Shown piece after piece: positions 52,784 through 64,000 of a stretch of 64,000 nt of DNA (the stretch's first letter is position 1; each line of letters starts with the position of its first letter). The notes under the pieces were generated by a model. The model searched no databases. It was not told where the DNA came from and was given only the letters and a program-made list of their open reading frames with translations. The stretch is from assembly GCF_000463015.1 (NCBI RefSeq), contig NC_022247.1:310001-374000 (forward strand), in the 5' to 3' direction. The stretch comes from Variovorax paradoxus B4. Its GTDB lineage: Bacteria; Pseudomonadota; Gammaproteobacteria; Burkholderiales; Burkholderiaceae_C. The translations under genes and the position numbers were made by a program.

Positions 52784-53749
52784 TCAGTCGGCGGTGATGT
52801 TGCCGCGCTTGACCACGCTCGCCCAGCGGTCCGCATCCTTCTTCACCAGCGCGCCGAACTCCGCCGGCGTCGAACTCGCCGGCACCATGCCCTGCGACTC
52901 GAACGACTTTGCCACCTCGGGCTGCTTCAGCACCGCCGCGATCTCCTTGTTGAGCCGCGCCACCACGTCTGGCGGCGTCCCCTTGGGTGCGAGCACGCCG
53001 TACCACATGTCCACGTTGTCGGCGGTCACGCCGGCCTCGGCCAGCGTCGGCACCTCGGGCAGCTGTGGCAGGCGCTTGCTGCTGCCCGTGGCAATGGCCT
53101 TGAGCTTGCCGGCCTGGATGTGCTGCAACGCCACGTGCACCGGCAGGAACATGTAGTCGATGCGCCCGCCCAGCAGGTCGGTCACCGCGCCGGCCGTGCC
53201 CTTGTAGGGCACATGCATCAGCTCCGTGCCGGTGCCCTGCATCAACAGTGCCATCGACAGGTGATGCGGCGTGCCCACGCCGGGCGTGGCATAGGTCAGC
53301 TTGCCCGGCTCCGCCTTGGCCGCGCTCACCATCTGCGCCACCGAAGCCACCTTCTGCACGTTCGGGTTGGTCACCAGCAGCAGCGTGCCCCACGAGGTGA
53401 GCGACACGGGCGCGAAGTCGGCCACGGGGTCGTAGCCGAGCGACTTGTAGAGGCTGCGGTTCATCACCAGCGTGTTGACCTGCACCAGCAGCGTATAGCC
53501 GTCGGGCTTGGCGCGCGCGGCCTTTTCGCTGCCGATGTTGCCGCTGGCGCCGGCAATGTTCTCCACCACCACCGGCTGGCCCAGCAGCGCGGGCAGGCGC
53601 GCGGACAGCTGGCGCGCCACCAGGTCGATGCCGGTGCCGGGCGTGTAGGGCACCACCAGGGTGATGGGCTGGTCGGGCCAGGCGTGGGCTGCGGTGGCCA
53701 GGCCGAGCGTGGCGAGCAGGGCGGCGAAGGTTTTGGTCAGTGAACGCAT
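52784..53749 (-). CDS. Bug/TctC-family periplasmic solute-binding protein
   Basis: 321 residues with a standard signal peptide (MRSLTKTFAALLATLGLATA, cleavage after AHA). WPDQPITLVVPYTPGTGIDLVARQL, VVVENIAGASGNIGSEKAAR and VPYKGTAGAVTDLLGGRI are Bug-family ligand motifs. It is convergent with the GntR gene and lies 39 nt downstream of the FAD monooxygenase gene, so it likely captures the aromatic acid substrate of that enzyme. No transporter membrane genes are near. Confidence 0.93.
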   Translation of the reverse strand: MRSLTKTFAALLATLGLATAAHAWPDQPITLVVPYTPGTGIDLVARQLSARLPALLGQPVVVENIAGASGNIGSEKAARAKPDGYTLLVQVNTLVMNRSLYKSLGYDPVADFAPVSLTSWGTLLLVTNPNVQKVASVAQMVSAAKAEPGKLTYATPGVGTPHHLSMALLMQGTGTELMHVPYKGTAGAVTDLLGGRIDYMFLPVHVALQHIQAGKLKAIATGSSKRLPQLPEVPTLAEAGVTADNVDMWYGVLAPKGTPPDVVARLNKEIAAVLKQPEVAKSFESQGMVPASSTPAEFGALVKKDADRWASVVKRGNITAD

Positions 53750-53788
53750 GGTTCGTGTCTCCGTAGTTCTTATGAAGGCTGCGCGGGT

Positions 53789-55027
53789 TCAGAGGAAGGA
53801 AGGCCGTGCCTTCAGCGCGACCGGGTCGTAGCCGGCCACGCGCTTGTAGTTGTCCGAGATGGCCTGCAGCTCGGCGGTGGGCACCACGTCCTCGATCCTG
53901 TCGAAGCGCTTGCCGCCCGAACGCTCGAACACCTCGCGCAGGATGGCGTCGGGCGGGTTGCTGCGGTTGGTCAGCACCACGTCGGTGGTGGCCTTCACGC
54001 GCACGCGGTCGTAGTCTTCGAGCGCGGCAGGGCCCACGCCCATGTCCTTGAGCGCGCCGGCCAGGAAGCGCGCATCGATGATCGCCTGCCCCGCGCCGTT
54101 GGAGCCGCGCGGCACCATCGGGTGCGCGGCGTCGCCCAGCAGCGTGAGGCGGCCGTGCGTCCAGCGCGGCAGCGGGTCCTGGTCGACCATCGGGTACTCG
54201 AGGATGGTGTCCGACGCGCGAATCAGCGCCGGCACGTCGAGCCAGTCGAAGTGCCAGTCGGCGAAGGCCGGCAAGAAGTCTTCGAGCCGGCCCGCGCGGC
54301 TCCAGTCGCGCAGCGCGGGCTGCGGGGCGTGGATCTCGGCGACCCAGTTCACGAGCTGGTTGCCCTCGGCGTCGATGTCGTTGCGGATCGGGTAGATCAC
54401 CATCTTGCCGACCGCGAGCCAGCCCGCGCGCACCATGCTGCCGCCCGAGAGAAAGGGCTTCCAGCGCGTGGTGCCGCGCCACATGTTCACGCCCGAGTAG
54501 CGCGGCGCGCCTTCGTCGGGATAGAACTGCTTGCGCAGCGCCGAGTGGATGCCGTCGCAGCCGACCGCGACCGCGCCGCGCACCGAAGGCGCGTCGGCAA
54601 AGTGCACGGTCACGCCTTCGGCGTCCTGCGTGGCGCCGGTGCAGCGGCGGTTGCACACCACGCTGTCGGGGCCCAGGCGCTTGAGCGTCTCCTCGTACAG
54701 CACCGTCTGCAGGTCGCCGCGGTGGATGGAGAACTGCGGCCAGTCGTAACCCGCGTGCTGGCCGGCCGCCTCGCGGAAGATCAGCTGGCCGTGCTCGGTG
54801 AAGAACACCGCCTCCTGCGTGCGCACGCCGACCTTGTCGAGCGCGGGCAGCAGGCCCAGTTCGGTGAGCTCGCGCACCGCGTGCGGCAGCAGGTTGATGC
54901 CCACGCCCAGCGGCTTCAGTTCGGGCACGGCCTCGTACACGCGGCAGGGGATGCCGGCCTGGTGCAGGCTCAGCGCCAGGGTCAGGCCGCCGATGCCGGC
55001 GCCCAGGATGATGACTTCGTTGCTCAT
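53789..55027 (-). CDS. FAD-dependent aromatic monooxygenase
   Basis: 412 residues from MSNEVIILGAGIGGLTLALS, a classic FAD dinucleotide-binding start. The second FAD motif is LTLLGDAAHPMVPRGSNGAG (about 292), and the GCDGIHSALRKQFYPDE segment (about 162) has the DG fingerprint that binds FAD and NAD(P)H. This is group A flavin hydroxylase, related to salicylate, 3-hydroxybenzoate or PhzS-like enzymes. Substrate is not determinable; the divergent LysR and the Bug protein point to an aromatic carboxylate. Confidence 0.92.
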   Translation of the reverse strand: MSNEVIILGAGIGGLTLALSLHQAGIPCRVYEAVPELKPLGVGINLLPHAVRELTELGLLPALDKVGVRTQEAVFFTEHGQLIFREAAGQHAGYDWPQFSIHRGDLQTVLYEETLKRLGPDSVVCNRRCTGATQDAEGVTVHFADAPSVRGAVAVGCDGIHSALRKQFYPDEGAPRYSGVNMWRGTTRWKPFLSGGSMVRAGWLAVGKMVIYPIRNDIDAEGNQLVNWVAEIHAPQPALRDWSRAGRLEDFLPAFADWHFDWLDVPALIRASDTILEYPMVDQDPLPRWTHGRLTLLGDAAHPMVPRGSNGAGQAIIDARFLAGALKDMGVGPAALEDYDRVRVKATTDVVLTNRSNPPDAILREVFERSGGKRFDRIEDVVPTAELQAISDNYKRVAGYDPVALKARPSFL

Positions 55028-55105
55028 GGTGATTCGCGCAATGCGCTCGGTGCTTGTCTCGGCCCGCATTAGGAACGCAGACCAACCATTTGGGAAATTT
55101 AGATG

Positions 55106-55121
55106 TGATATGGATTTATCA
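55106..55121. promoter_or_regulatory. LysR-type operator between the monooxygenase and LysR genes
   Basis: TGATA and TATCA separated by six bases form a perfect dyad (TGATATGGATTTATCA) in the 103-bp space between the divergent genes, 9 nt before the LysR start. It suits an autorepression site for the LysR gene. The surrounding AT-rich stretch stands out from the GC-rich context. Confidence 0.6.
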
Positions 55122-55130
55122 TGAATTCTT

Positions 55131-56036
55131 ATGAACCTCTCGACCCGCCAGATGCGCGCCTTTTTGCACGTGGCGCGCATCGGCAACTTCACGCGCGCGG
55201 CCGAGCAGGCGCACATCACGCAGGCGGGCCTGAGCATCCTCGTGCGCGAGATGGAAAAACAGCTGGGCTGCCGCCTGTTCGACCGCACCACGCGCGTGGT
55301 GAGCCTCACGCCCGAAGGCCGGCGGCTGCTGCCGGTGGTGGAGCGGCTGGTGACCGACCTGGACGACGTGGCCGCCGAGCTGGGCGCGGCGGGCGATGCG
55401 TCGCGCCGCACGCTGCGCATCGCGGCCACGCCGCTGGTGTCGTCGCACCTGCTGCCGCAGGTGTTCACCACCTTCCGCGCCGCGCACCCGCAGGTGAGCC
55501 TGCGCCTGTTCGACGCCGACCTGCGCGACGTGGAGGCGATGGTGACGGCCGGCGATGCCGACATGGGGCTGGGCTTCTTCTTCAAGGCCGCCGTGGGGCT
55601 GGAGCGCACGCCGGTCGGGCGCTTTCAGCTGATGCGCGTGGCGCCGTGCGAGGACGGCGAGGCACCGCCGCCCATCGGCACCGCGCCATGGTCGGCACTG
55701 CGCGCCGCCGAACTCGTCGGCCTGCCGCCGGGCAACCCGATCCAGAAGGTGATCGACCAGCACCTGGCCGCCATCGGCCGCGCCGATGCGCAGCGGCCGG
55801 CCTTCAACTTCTTCGGCACGCTGATCTCGATGATCGAGGCTGGCTTCGGCACCGCGGTGATGCCGACCTTCGCGCTCGCAGCCTGCCGCCGGCACCGCGT
55901 GCGCACCGACGTGCTGGTCAAGCCGAAGGTGGGGCTGGACTTCTACCGCATCGCCAAGCGCGGCGCGCACGAGACCGAAGCGATACAGGCCTTCGTCGCG
56001 ACCCTGGAGAAGGCACTGCCCGCGCTGTCACGCTGA
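55131..56036 (+). CDS. LysR-family regulator divergent from the FAD monooxygenase
   Basis: 301 residues. MNLSTRQMRAFLHVARIGNF, then RAAEQAHITQAGLSILVREM (about 21-40), is the LysR DNA-binding domain; the effector domain (about 92-298) follows with RIAATPLVSSHLLPQVF. It most likely activates the divergent monooxygenase and Bug genes when their substrate is present. Confidence 0.94.
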   Translation: MNLSTRQMRAFLHVARIGNFTRAAEQAHITQAGLSILVREMEKQLGCRLFDRTTRVVSLTPEGRRLLPVVERLVTDLDDVAAELGAAGDASRRTLRIAATPLVSSHLLPQVFTTFRAAHPQVSLRLFDADLRDVEAMVTAGDADMGLGFFFKAAVGLERTPVGRFQLMRVAPCEDGEAPPPIGTAPWSALRAAELVGLPPGNPIQKVIDQHLAAIGRADAQRPAFNFFGTLISMIEAGFGTAVMPTFALAACRRHRVRTDVLVKPKVGLDFYRIAKRGAHETEAIQAFVATLEKALPALSR

Positions 56037-56046
56037 CAGAGGGCAG

Positions 56047-56850
56047 TCAGAGCGTGAAGTCGTAGTCCACCGTGATCGGCGCGTGGTCCGAGAACTTCAC
56101 GGTCTTGTAGATCTGTTCGCTGCGCGCCAGGGCGCCCAGGGCCGGCGTGGCCAGGTGGTAGTCGAGCCGCCATCCCACGTTGTTCGCATAGGCCTGGCCG
56201 CGGTTGCTCCACCAGGTGTAGGCCTCGGCCGTGGTGTCGGGCTTGAGCATGCGGTAGACGTCCACCAGGCCCGCGCCGTCGGTGCCGGCGTCGAGCAGCC
56301 GGGTCATCCAGGCGCGCTCCTCGGGCAGGAAGCCGCTGTTCTTCTGGTTGCCGCGCCAGTTCTTGAGGTCGATTTCCTTGTGGGCGATGTTGATGTCGCC
56401 GCAAAGGATGAATTCGCGCTCCTTCCTGAGCGCGGTGAGGTGCGGGAAGAATCCCTTCAGGAAGCGGAACTTGGCTTCCTGGCGCTCCTCGCCCGAACTG
56501 CCGCTCGGAAAGTAGCAGCTGATGATCGAGAGCTTGCGTTTGGGCGTGTCGAAGCGCAGCTCGAGATACCGGCCCTCGGCGTCGAATTCGGCGTCGCCCC
56601 AGCCCACGACGACGGCGCTTGGCGCGTGCTTGGTGTAGATCGCGGTGCCGGCATAGCCTTTTTTCTCGGCGAAATGGAAATGGCCCTTGAGGCCGGCCAT
56701 TTCCTCGAACCGGCCCTCGATGTCGCTCGCCTGCACCCGGATCTCCTGCATGCAAATACAATCCGGCGCAAGTTCGGCCACCCAGTCCGCCACCCCTTTC
56801 GTGGCGGCCGAACGCAGGCCATTGAGATTGAGGCTGGTCAGTTTGAACAC
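56047..56850 (-). CDS. xth: Exodeoxyribonuclease III (AP endonuclease)
   Basis: 267 residues from GTG 56850 (VFKLTSLNLNGLRSA), chosen because ExoIII proteins begin MKxxSWNVNGxR and longer starts run into pyrE. GGAA lies 7 nt upstream. Active-site motifs: SLNLNGLRSA, CMQEIRVQ (metal glutamate), ISCYFPSG, CGDINIAHKEIDL (Asp/Asn) and the terminal SDHAPITVDY (Asp/His). Known role: Mg2+-dependent cutting at abasic sites in base-excision repair. Confidence 0.95.
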   Translation of the reverse strand: MFKLTSLNLNGLRSAATKGVADWVAELAPDCICMQEIRVQASDIEGRFEEMAGLKGHFHFAEKKGYAGTAIYTKHAPSAVVVGWGDAEFDAEGRYLELRFDTPKRKLSIISCYFPSGSSGEERQEAKFRFLKGFFPHLTALRKEREFILCGDINIAHKEIDLKNWRGNQKNSGFLPEERAWMTRLLDAGTDGAGLVDVYRMLKPDTTAEAYTWWSNRGQAYANNVGWRLDYHLATPALGALARSEQIYKTVKFSDHAPITVDYDFTL

Positions 56851-56862
56851 AAGGAAATTCCG

Positions 56863-57546
56863 ATGGCTGTAGATGGTGTGGAAAGCAGTGCGGTGGCGCA
56901 GGATTTCGTCCAGTTCGCACTCGACGCGGGGGTGCTGCGCTTCGGCGAGTTCAAGACCAAGGCTGGCCGCCTGAGCCCCTACTTCTTCAATTCGGGCCTC
57001 TTCGACGACGGCGCCAAGATCGCGCGGCTCGCCGGATTCTATGCAGACCGGCTGATCGAGAGCGGCGTCGGGTTCGACATGATCTTCGGCCCCGCCTACA
57101 AGGGCATTCCGCTGGGCGCCACGGTGGCGGCCGAACTGGCCCGGCGCGGGCGCAACTATCCCTTTGCCTACAACCGCAAGGAAGCCAAGGCGCACGGCGA
57201 AGGCGGCAACCTGGTGGGCGCACCGCTGAAGGGCCGCGTGCTGATCGTCGACGACGTGATGTCGGCCGGCACCGCGGTGCGCGAATCCATTGCCGCCATC
57301 GAAGCAGCGGGCGCCACGCCGCATGCCGTGGCCATTGCGCTCGACCGGCAGGAAAAAGCCACCGAAAACGGCGTCGACGTGGCCCACAGCGCGGTGCAGT
57401 ACGTGCGCAACCAGCTGGGTCTCCAGGTGGTGGCCATTGCCACGCTCGACGACCTCCTGAACTACCTGTCGGGCCATGCCGCCGCTGACCTGGGTGCGCA
57501 TCGCGAGCGAGTGCTCGCCTACCGAGCGCGCTACGGCGCCAGCTGA
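56863..57546 (+). CDS. pyrE: Orotate phosphoribosyltransferase
   Basis: 227 residues from MAVDGVESSAVAQDFVQFAL with AAGGA 7 nt upstream. FKTKAGRLSPYFFNSGLFDD (about 28), AYKGIPLGA, NRKEAKAHGEGGNLVGAPL (flexible catalytic loop, about 105) and the PRPP motif VLIVDDVMSAGTAVRES (about 126) are all present. Known role: orotate plus PRPP to OMP in pyrimidine synthesis. It is divergent from xth with only 12 nt between start codons. Confidence 0.97.
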   Translation: MAVDGVESSAVAQDFVQFALDAGVLRFGEFKTKAGRLSPYFFNSGLFDDGAKIARLAGFYADRLIESGVGFDMIFGPAYKGIPLGATVAAELARRGRNYPFAYNRKEAKAHGEGGNLVGAPLKGRVLIVDDVMSAGTAVRESIAAIEAAGATPHAVAIALDRQEKATENGVDVAHSAVQYVRNQLGLQVVAIATLDDLLNYLSGHAAADLGAHRERVLAYRARYGAS

Positions 57547-57556
57547 GATCAACATC

Positions 57557-58243
57557 ATGCCCATGTGCAAGCTCGACCTGGCGGCCCGGCCGTTCGCAGC
57601 CCCATGGGTGCTGCTGCTGCCGATGGTGCTGTGGGCCGGTGCCGTCTCGGCGCAACCCGCACCGGCGCCGGCCGCCGGCATTTATTCATGCACCGATGCG
57701 CGCGGCCGCACGCTCACGGCCGACCGCCCGATTGCCGAATGCATCGACCGCGAGCAGCGCGAACTGAACCCGAGCGGCACCACGCGCCGCCGGATCGAAC
57801 CGACGTACACGGCCCGCGAACAGGCCGAGCGCGAAGACCGTGCCCGCGAGGCCGCATTGCAGGCCGCGCGCCTGACCGACGAGCGCCGCCGCGAGCGCGC
57901 ATTGCTGGTGCGTTATCCCAATGCCGAGGTGCATGACCGTGAGCGCGCCGAGGCGCTGGTGCAGATCGACGCGGTGATCCAGGCCGCGAAAAAGCGCCTG
58001 GCCGAACTTGCCGAAGACCGCCACAAGATCGACGAGGAGCTCGAGTTCTACAAGCACGACGTGAGCAAGGCGCCCGGCGCCGTGCGCCGCAAGCTCGAGG
58101 ACAACGCGCAGAGCGTGGCGGTGCAGAACCGCTTCATCGGCGAGCAGGAAGACGAGAAGAAGCGCGTCAACGCGCGCTTCGACGAGGAGCGCACGCGCTT
58201 GAAGCAGCTCTGGTCCCCCCGCAACGGCGGGGTCAACCGCTGA
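57557..58243 (+). CDS. Exported DUF4124-like protein with coiled-coil tail
   Basis: 228 residues from MPMCKLDLAARPFAAP, 10 nt after the pyrE stop. A signal peptide (hydrophobic VLLLPMVLWAGAVS, cleavage after AQ) is followed by a short DUF4124-like domain, IYSCTDARGRTLTADRPIAE with one pair of Cys, then about 130 charged residues rich in Arg, Glu and Ala that should form a long coiled coil (REQAEREDRAREAALQAARL to FDEERTRLKQLW). Function is unknown; such proteins are periplasmic and common in Burkholderiales beside pyrE. Confidence 0.85.
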   Translation: MPMCKLDLAARPFAAPWVLLLPMVLWAGAVSAQPAPAPAAGIYSCTDARGRTLTADRPIAECIDREQRELNPSGTTRRRIEPTYTAREQAEREDRAREAALQAARLTDERRRERALLVRYPNAEVHDRERAEALVQIDAVIQAAKKRLAELAEDRHKIDEELEFYKHDVSKAPGAVRRKLEDNAQSVAVQNRFIGEQEDEKKRVNARFDEERTRLKQLWSPRNGGVNR

Positions 58244-58246
58244 AGG

Positions 58247-59737
<1,491 letters not shown>

Positions 59738-59738
59738 T

Positions 59739-61229
59739 TCAGAATCCCTCCGGCGTGCGCATGTGCCAGTCGGTGGCTTGCTGGAAGCGGTGGGCTGCGT
59801 TCAGCAGCTTCGCTTCGCTGAAGTAGTTGCCGATCAGCTGCAAACCGACGGGCATGCCGGTTTCATCGAAGCCCGCGGGCGCGCTCATGCCCGGCAGCCC
59901 GGCCAGCGAGGCCGGCAGCGTGAAGATGTCGGCCAGGTAGTCGGCCACCGGGTCGCCGCCGTGCTCGCCGATCTTCCAGGCGGTGGTCGGCGCGGCCGGG
60001 CCGGCGATCACGTCGCACTGCCTGAAGGCCTGCTGGAAGTCGTCGGCGATCATGCGGCGCACCTTCTGCGCCTGCAGGTAGTAGGCGTCGTAGTAGCCGT
60101 GCGAGAGCACGTAGGTGCCGATCATGATGCGGCGCTTCACCTCGTCGCCGAAGCCTTCGGCGCGCGTGCGCTCGTACATGTCGGCCAGGTCCTTGTACTG
60201 CTTGGCGCGGTGGCCGAACTTCACGCCGTCGAAGCGGCTCAGGTTGCTTGAGGCTTCGGCCGCGGCCAGGATGTAGTACACGGGAATCGAGAGTTCGGTG
60301 AGCGGCAGCGTGACTTCGACCCGCCTGGCGCCGAGCTTCTCGTACTGCGACAGCGCGGCATCGATGGCCGCGCGCACGCCTGGCGCCACGCCTTCGCCGA
60401 AGAACTCCTTCGGCACGCCGATGCGCAGGCCTTCGAGCGAGTCGTCGAGCGAGCGGCCGAAGTCTTCGGCGGGCTTGTCGAGCGAGGTCGAATCGCGGTC
60501 CAGGTCGGGGCCGCAGAAGGCCGACAGCAGCAGCGCGCAGTCTTCGGCCGAGCGGGCCATCGGGCCGGCCTGGTCGAGGCTCGATGCGAAGGCCACCATG
60601 CCGTAGCGCGAGGCGCGGCCGTAGGTCGGCTTGATGCCGGTCACGCCGCAGAAGGAGGCCGGCTGGCGGATCGAGCCGCCGGTGTCGGTGCCGGTGGCCG
60701 CGGGGGCCAGGCGTGCCGCCACGGCCGCCGCGCTGGCGCCCGAGGAGCCGCCCGGAATACGCTCGCGGTTCCACGGGTTCTGCACCGGCACGGCCTTGTC
60801 GTGGCCCACGGCGGGCACGGCGACGTTCTCGTTGGCCGAGCCCATCGCGAATTCGTCGCAGCTCAGCTTGCCCAGCGTGACCGCGCCGGCCTCGGCCAGG
60901 CGGCGCACCACGGTGGCGTCGAAGGGCGAGCGGTAGCCCGCGAGCATCTTGGAGCCGGCGGTGGTGGCGAAATCGGTGGTGACGAAGATGTCCTTGTGCG
61001 CAATCGGCACGCCGGCCAAGGCGGGCGCGTTGCCCTTGGCGATGAGCGCGTCGGCCGCGCGGGCCTGGGCCAGCGTGACTTTCTCGTTCACGTCGACGAA
61101 GGTGCCGAGCGATTCGTGGGCCTTCATGCGGCCAAGGAAGACCTGCGAGGCCTCGACGGCCGAAACCTTGCGCTCGGCCAATGCCTTGGCGAGCGCGGCC
61201 ACGCCCATTTGATGCAATTCGCCGCTCAT
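59739..61229 (-). CDS. gatA: Aspartyl/glutamyl-tRNA amidotransferase subunit A
   Basis: 496 residues. Amidase-signature triad: Lys in [15 protein letters not shown] (about 76), Ser in [16 protein letters not shown] and nucleophile Ser in [17 protein letters not shown] (about 175), followed by [20 protein letters not shown]. Known role: releases ammonia from glutamine or asparagine for GatB. Start overlaps the gatC stop by 4 nt. Confidence 0.98.
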   Translation of the reverse strand: MSGELHQMGVAALAKALAERKVSAVEASQVFLGRMKAHESLGTFVDVNEKVTLAQARAADALIAKGNAPALAGVPIAHKDIFVTTDFATTAGSKMLAGYRSPFDATVVRRLAEAGAVTLGKLSCDEFAMGSANENVAVPAVGHDKAVPVQNPWNRERIPGGSSGASAAAVAARLAPAATGTDTGGSIRQPASFCGVTGIKPTYGRASRYGMVAFASSLDQAGPMARSAEDCALLLSAFCGPDLDRDSTSLDKPAEDFGRSLDDSLEGLRIGVPKEFFGEGVAPGVRAAIDAALSQYEKLGARRVEVTLPLTELSIPVYYILAAAEASSNLSRFDGVKFGHRAKQYKDLADMYERTRAEGFGDEVKRRIMIGTYVLSHGYYDAYYLQAQKVRRMIADDFQQAFRQCDVIAGPAAPTTAWKIGEHGGDPVADYLADIFTLPASLAGLPGMSAPAGFDETGMPVGLQLIGNYFSEAKLLNAAHRFQQATDWHMRTPEGF

Positions 61230-61525
61230 TCGATCACCTTCGGCACGAGGAACAGGCCGGCTTCGACGGCCGGGGCGCTCTTCTGGTTGGCTTCGCGGTT
61301 GTCGGGTTCGCTCACCAGGTCGTCGCGCAGGCGCAGCGTGATGTCCTCGACGGCCGCGACCGGATGGGCCAGCGGCTCCACCCCCGCGGTGTCGACCGAA
61401 CGCATGCGTTCGACCAGGTCAAAAAAGCCGTTGATCTGGCTGAGCATGCGCTCGCTTTCGTCGGAAGCAAGCTGCAGCCGTGCCAGGGAGGCAATGCGTG
61501 CAATATCTGAGGCGGAAAGTGACAT
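61226..61525 (-). CDS. gatC: Aspartyl/glutamyl-tRNA amidotransferase subunit C
   Basis: 99 residues from [20 protein letters not shown], the standard GatC start; a longer in-frame start at 61654 runs into the mreB promoter region. [10 protein letters not shown] and [14 protein letters not shown] match the conserved centre. It clamps GatA and GatB together. First gene of the leftward gat operon, divergent from mreB. Confidence 0.95.
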   Translation of the reverse strand: MSLSASDIARIASLARLQLASDESERMLSQINGFFDLVERMRSVDTAGVEPLAHPVAAVEDITLRLRDDLVSEPDNREANQKSAPAVEAGLFLVPKVIE

Positions 61526-62782
<1,257 letters not shown>

Positions 62783-62800
62783 AAGGCGAAAGCCATCATC

Positions 62801-62833
62801 GGCCGGCCTCTGCTCGCGCAGGCCGGCTTTTTT
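62801..62833 (+). terminator. Intrinsic terminator between mreB and mreC
   Basis: GCCGGCCT (62802-62809) and AGGCCGGC (62820-62827) form a GC stem with a 10-nt loop, followed at once by six T residues (62828-62833). It sits 19 nt after the mreB stop and 35 nt before mreC, so mreB can be made in excess over mreCD, with read-through or a separate promoter feeding mreC. Confidence 0.85.
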
Positions 62834-62867
62834 GCCATCTGACGTTGCACACAGCCAGGCCTGAACC

Positions 62868-63836
62868 ATGCCCTTGGGCACGCTCGATCGCACAGCCCCG
62901 CCCCTGTTCAACCAGGGACAGTCGGCGCTCAGCAAGCTGATCTTCTTCGGCGCGCTCGCGCTGTTCCTGATGGTGGCCGACGCGCGCTTCCATCTCGTGC
63001 AGCCCCTGCGCGCGGCCGTCGGCGCGGTGCTCTACCCGGTGCAATGGCTGGCGCTCAAGCCGGTGCAGCTGGTGGTCGGCGGCAGCCGCTATTTCGAAGA
63101 CCTGCAGGCGGCCCAGCGCAACGAGGACGAGGCGCGCAAGGCGCTCATGCTGCAGGCCGAGCGCGCGAGCCAGGCCGACACGCTCGCGCAGGACAACGCG
63201 CGGCTGCGCGCGCTGCTCGAGCTGCGCCAGACCACCCAGGCGCCGGGCCGCGCGGCCGAGGTGCTGTATGACGCGGCCGACCCGTACACGCGCAAGATCG
63301 TCATCGACCAGGGGCTCACGCAGGGCGTGGCCGCCGGGTCGCCCGTGATCGACGCGCACGGCGTGCTGGGACAGGTGACGCAGGTGCAGCCGTTCACGAG
63401 CGAAGTCACGCTGGTGATCGACCGCGATCTTTCCATTCCCGTGCAGAACACCCGTACCGGCGTGCGCAGCGTGGCCTTCGGCGATGCGTCGGCGCATGGC
63501 GGCGGACTCGAGCTGCGCTTCATGGCCGCCAATGCCGACCTGCAGGAGGGCGACCTGCTGTCCACCAGCGGCGTCGACGGCGTCTATCCGCCCGGCCTGC
63601 CGGTGGCGAAGATCGAGCGCATCGAGCGCCGCGCCGATTCGGCCTTTGCGCGCATCTACTGCGTGCCGCTGGCCCGCGTGACGGCTGCGCGCTACGTGCT
63701 GGTGCTCGCGCCCACCGGGGCTCCCTCGGCGCCGCCGCCCGCGCCGGCCGCCGCCGTGGTGCGCAAGAAGCCCGAGGCCAAGCCGGCCGGGAAGGCCGAC
63801 AAGGCCGACAAAAAAGCCGCGGAGCGCGCCCGATGA
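62868..63836 (+). CDS. mreC: Rod shape-determining protein MreC
   Basis: 322 residues. A single N-terminal membrane helix (KLIFFGALALFLMVADARF, about 24-42), a coiled coil (about 75-115, ARKALMLQAERASQADTLAQ) and the double beta-barrel domain (about 120-275) with VIDQGLTQGVAAGSPVID and GVLGQVTQVQPFTSEVTLVI. The last 40 residues are Ala/Pro/Lys-rich and low complexity. Known role: periplasmic scaffold of the elongasome. It overlaps mreD by 4 nt. Confidence 0.97.
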   Translation: MPLGTLDRTAPPLFNQGQSALSKLIFFGALALFLMVADARFHLVQPLRAAVGAVLYPVQWLALKPVQLVVGGSRYFEDLQAAQRNEDEARKALMLQAERASQADTLAQDNARLRALLELRQTTQAPGRAAEVLYDAADPYTRKIVIDQGLTQGVAAGSPVIDAHGVLGQVTQVQPFTSEVTLVIDRDLSIPVQNTRTGVRSVAFGDASAHGGGLELRFMAANADLQEGDLLSTSGVDGVYPPGLPVAKIERIERRADSAFARIYCVPLARVTAARYVLVLAPTGAPSAPPPAPAAAVVRKKPEAKPAGKADKADKKAAERAR

Positions 63837-64000
63837 TCAAGCGTCCCGGACAACAGCAGCTCCTGCTGCCCGTGAGCCCGCTGTTCATGTGGGCGAGCCT
63901 GGTGGTGGCGCTGCTCATCAACATGATCCCGATCGGCCGCGCCGCATGGATGCCCGACCTGCTCGCGCTGGCCATCGTGTTCTGGGGCGTGCACCAGCCG
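63833..64000 (+). CDS. mreD: Rod shape-determining protein MreD, N-terminal part only
   Basis: 56 residues are visible before the right edge. MIKRPGQQQLLLPVSPLFMW, then hydrophobic SLVVALLINMIPIGRAAWMPDLLALAIVFW, matches the start of MreD, a small polytopic membrane protein of the elongasome. ATGA overlap with mreC supports the assignment. Confidence 0.93.
   Translation, partial: MIKRPGQQQLLLPVSPLFMWASLVVALLINMIPIGRAAWMPDLLALAIVFWGVHQP

Noticed and set aside
51900..55085. 1061-codon open frame on the minus strand
   Set aside because: Crosses the GntR, Bug and monooxygenase genes in a wrong frame; only shadow composition.

Overview
This window looks like a chromosomal segment of a Comamonadaceae betaproteobacterium, most likely Variovorax or a near relative. 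The support is very high GC, the linked order gatB-gatA-gatC / mreB-mreC-mreD, an orphan Bug/TctC-rich catabolic gene content, and a 4-hydroxyphenylacetate meta-cleavage operon. No rRNA, tRNA or CRISPR array was seen. This is inference from gene content; no database search was run.

Layout. (1) 1-10322: one long leftward operon for homoprotocatechuate meta-cleavage, headed by its MarR repressor gene hpaR and a 16-bp palindromic operator, followed by hpaG1, hpaG2, hpaE, hpaD, hpaF, hpaH, hpaI. It is extended by a dihydroxy-acid-dehydratase-like gene, a Bug binding protein, a class II aldolase and a ketopantoate-reductase-like gene cut by the window edge. (2) 10396-19145: a leftward orphan type VI secretion effector island: vgrG, an unknown TPR-like gene, a 1444-residue Rhs protein with an unassigned C-terminal toxin tip, and an Imm8-type immunity gene. 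(3) 19397-29152: mostly housekeeping genes: radA, a small membrane protein, a LysR/MFS/M20-peptidase set, rdgC, ilvE, a CHCC zinc-finger protein, a small membrane protein, and an O-antigen-ligase-like protein. (4) 29213-34885: a tightly coupled leftward operon of ketosynthase, chain-length-factor-like protein, halogenase-like flavoprotein, OmpR regulator and a sensor kinase that carries a one-base frameshift. (5) 35015-37322: ampG-like permease and a divergent M48 peptidase. (6) 37323-39900: a scar region with REP-like repeats, a broken polymorphic-toxin remnant, a broken tyrosine-recombinase tail, a hairpin and a family of CATATCCTGCCC-box repeats flanking a ParDE-like toxin-antitoxin pair.

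(7) 39932-52775: a rightward nitrogen-scavenging locus. It has allophanate hydrolase (AtzF type), an NMT1-type ABC importer, an AtzH/HpxZ-like protein, a BMP-type nucleoside-like ABC importer, formamidase, a biuret-hydrolase-like enzyme, a second cysteine hydrolase and a GntR/FCD regulator. Two sigma-54 promoter matches with correct -24/-12 spacing precede its two main operons. The first also has a TTGT-ACAA dyad over the predicted start point and a dyad about 100 bp upstream. The enzymes fit a path biuret to allophanate to ammonia and CO2, under nitrogen control. (8) 52784-56036: Bug protein, FAD monooxygenase, divergent LysR. (9) 56047-64000: xthA-like exonuclease and pyrE with start codons 12 nt apart, a DUF4124-like protein, gatBAC (leftward), mreB, terminator, mreC and the start of mreD at the right edge.
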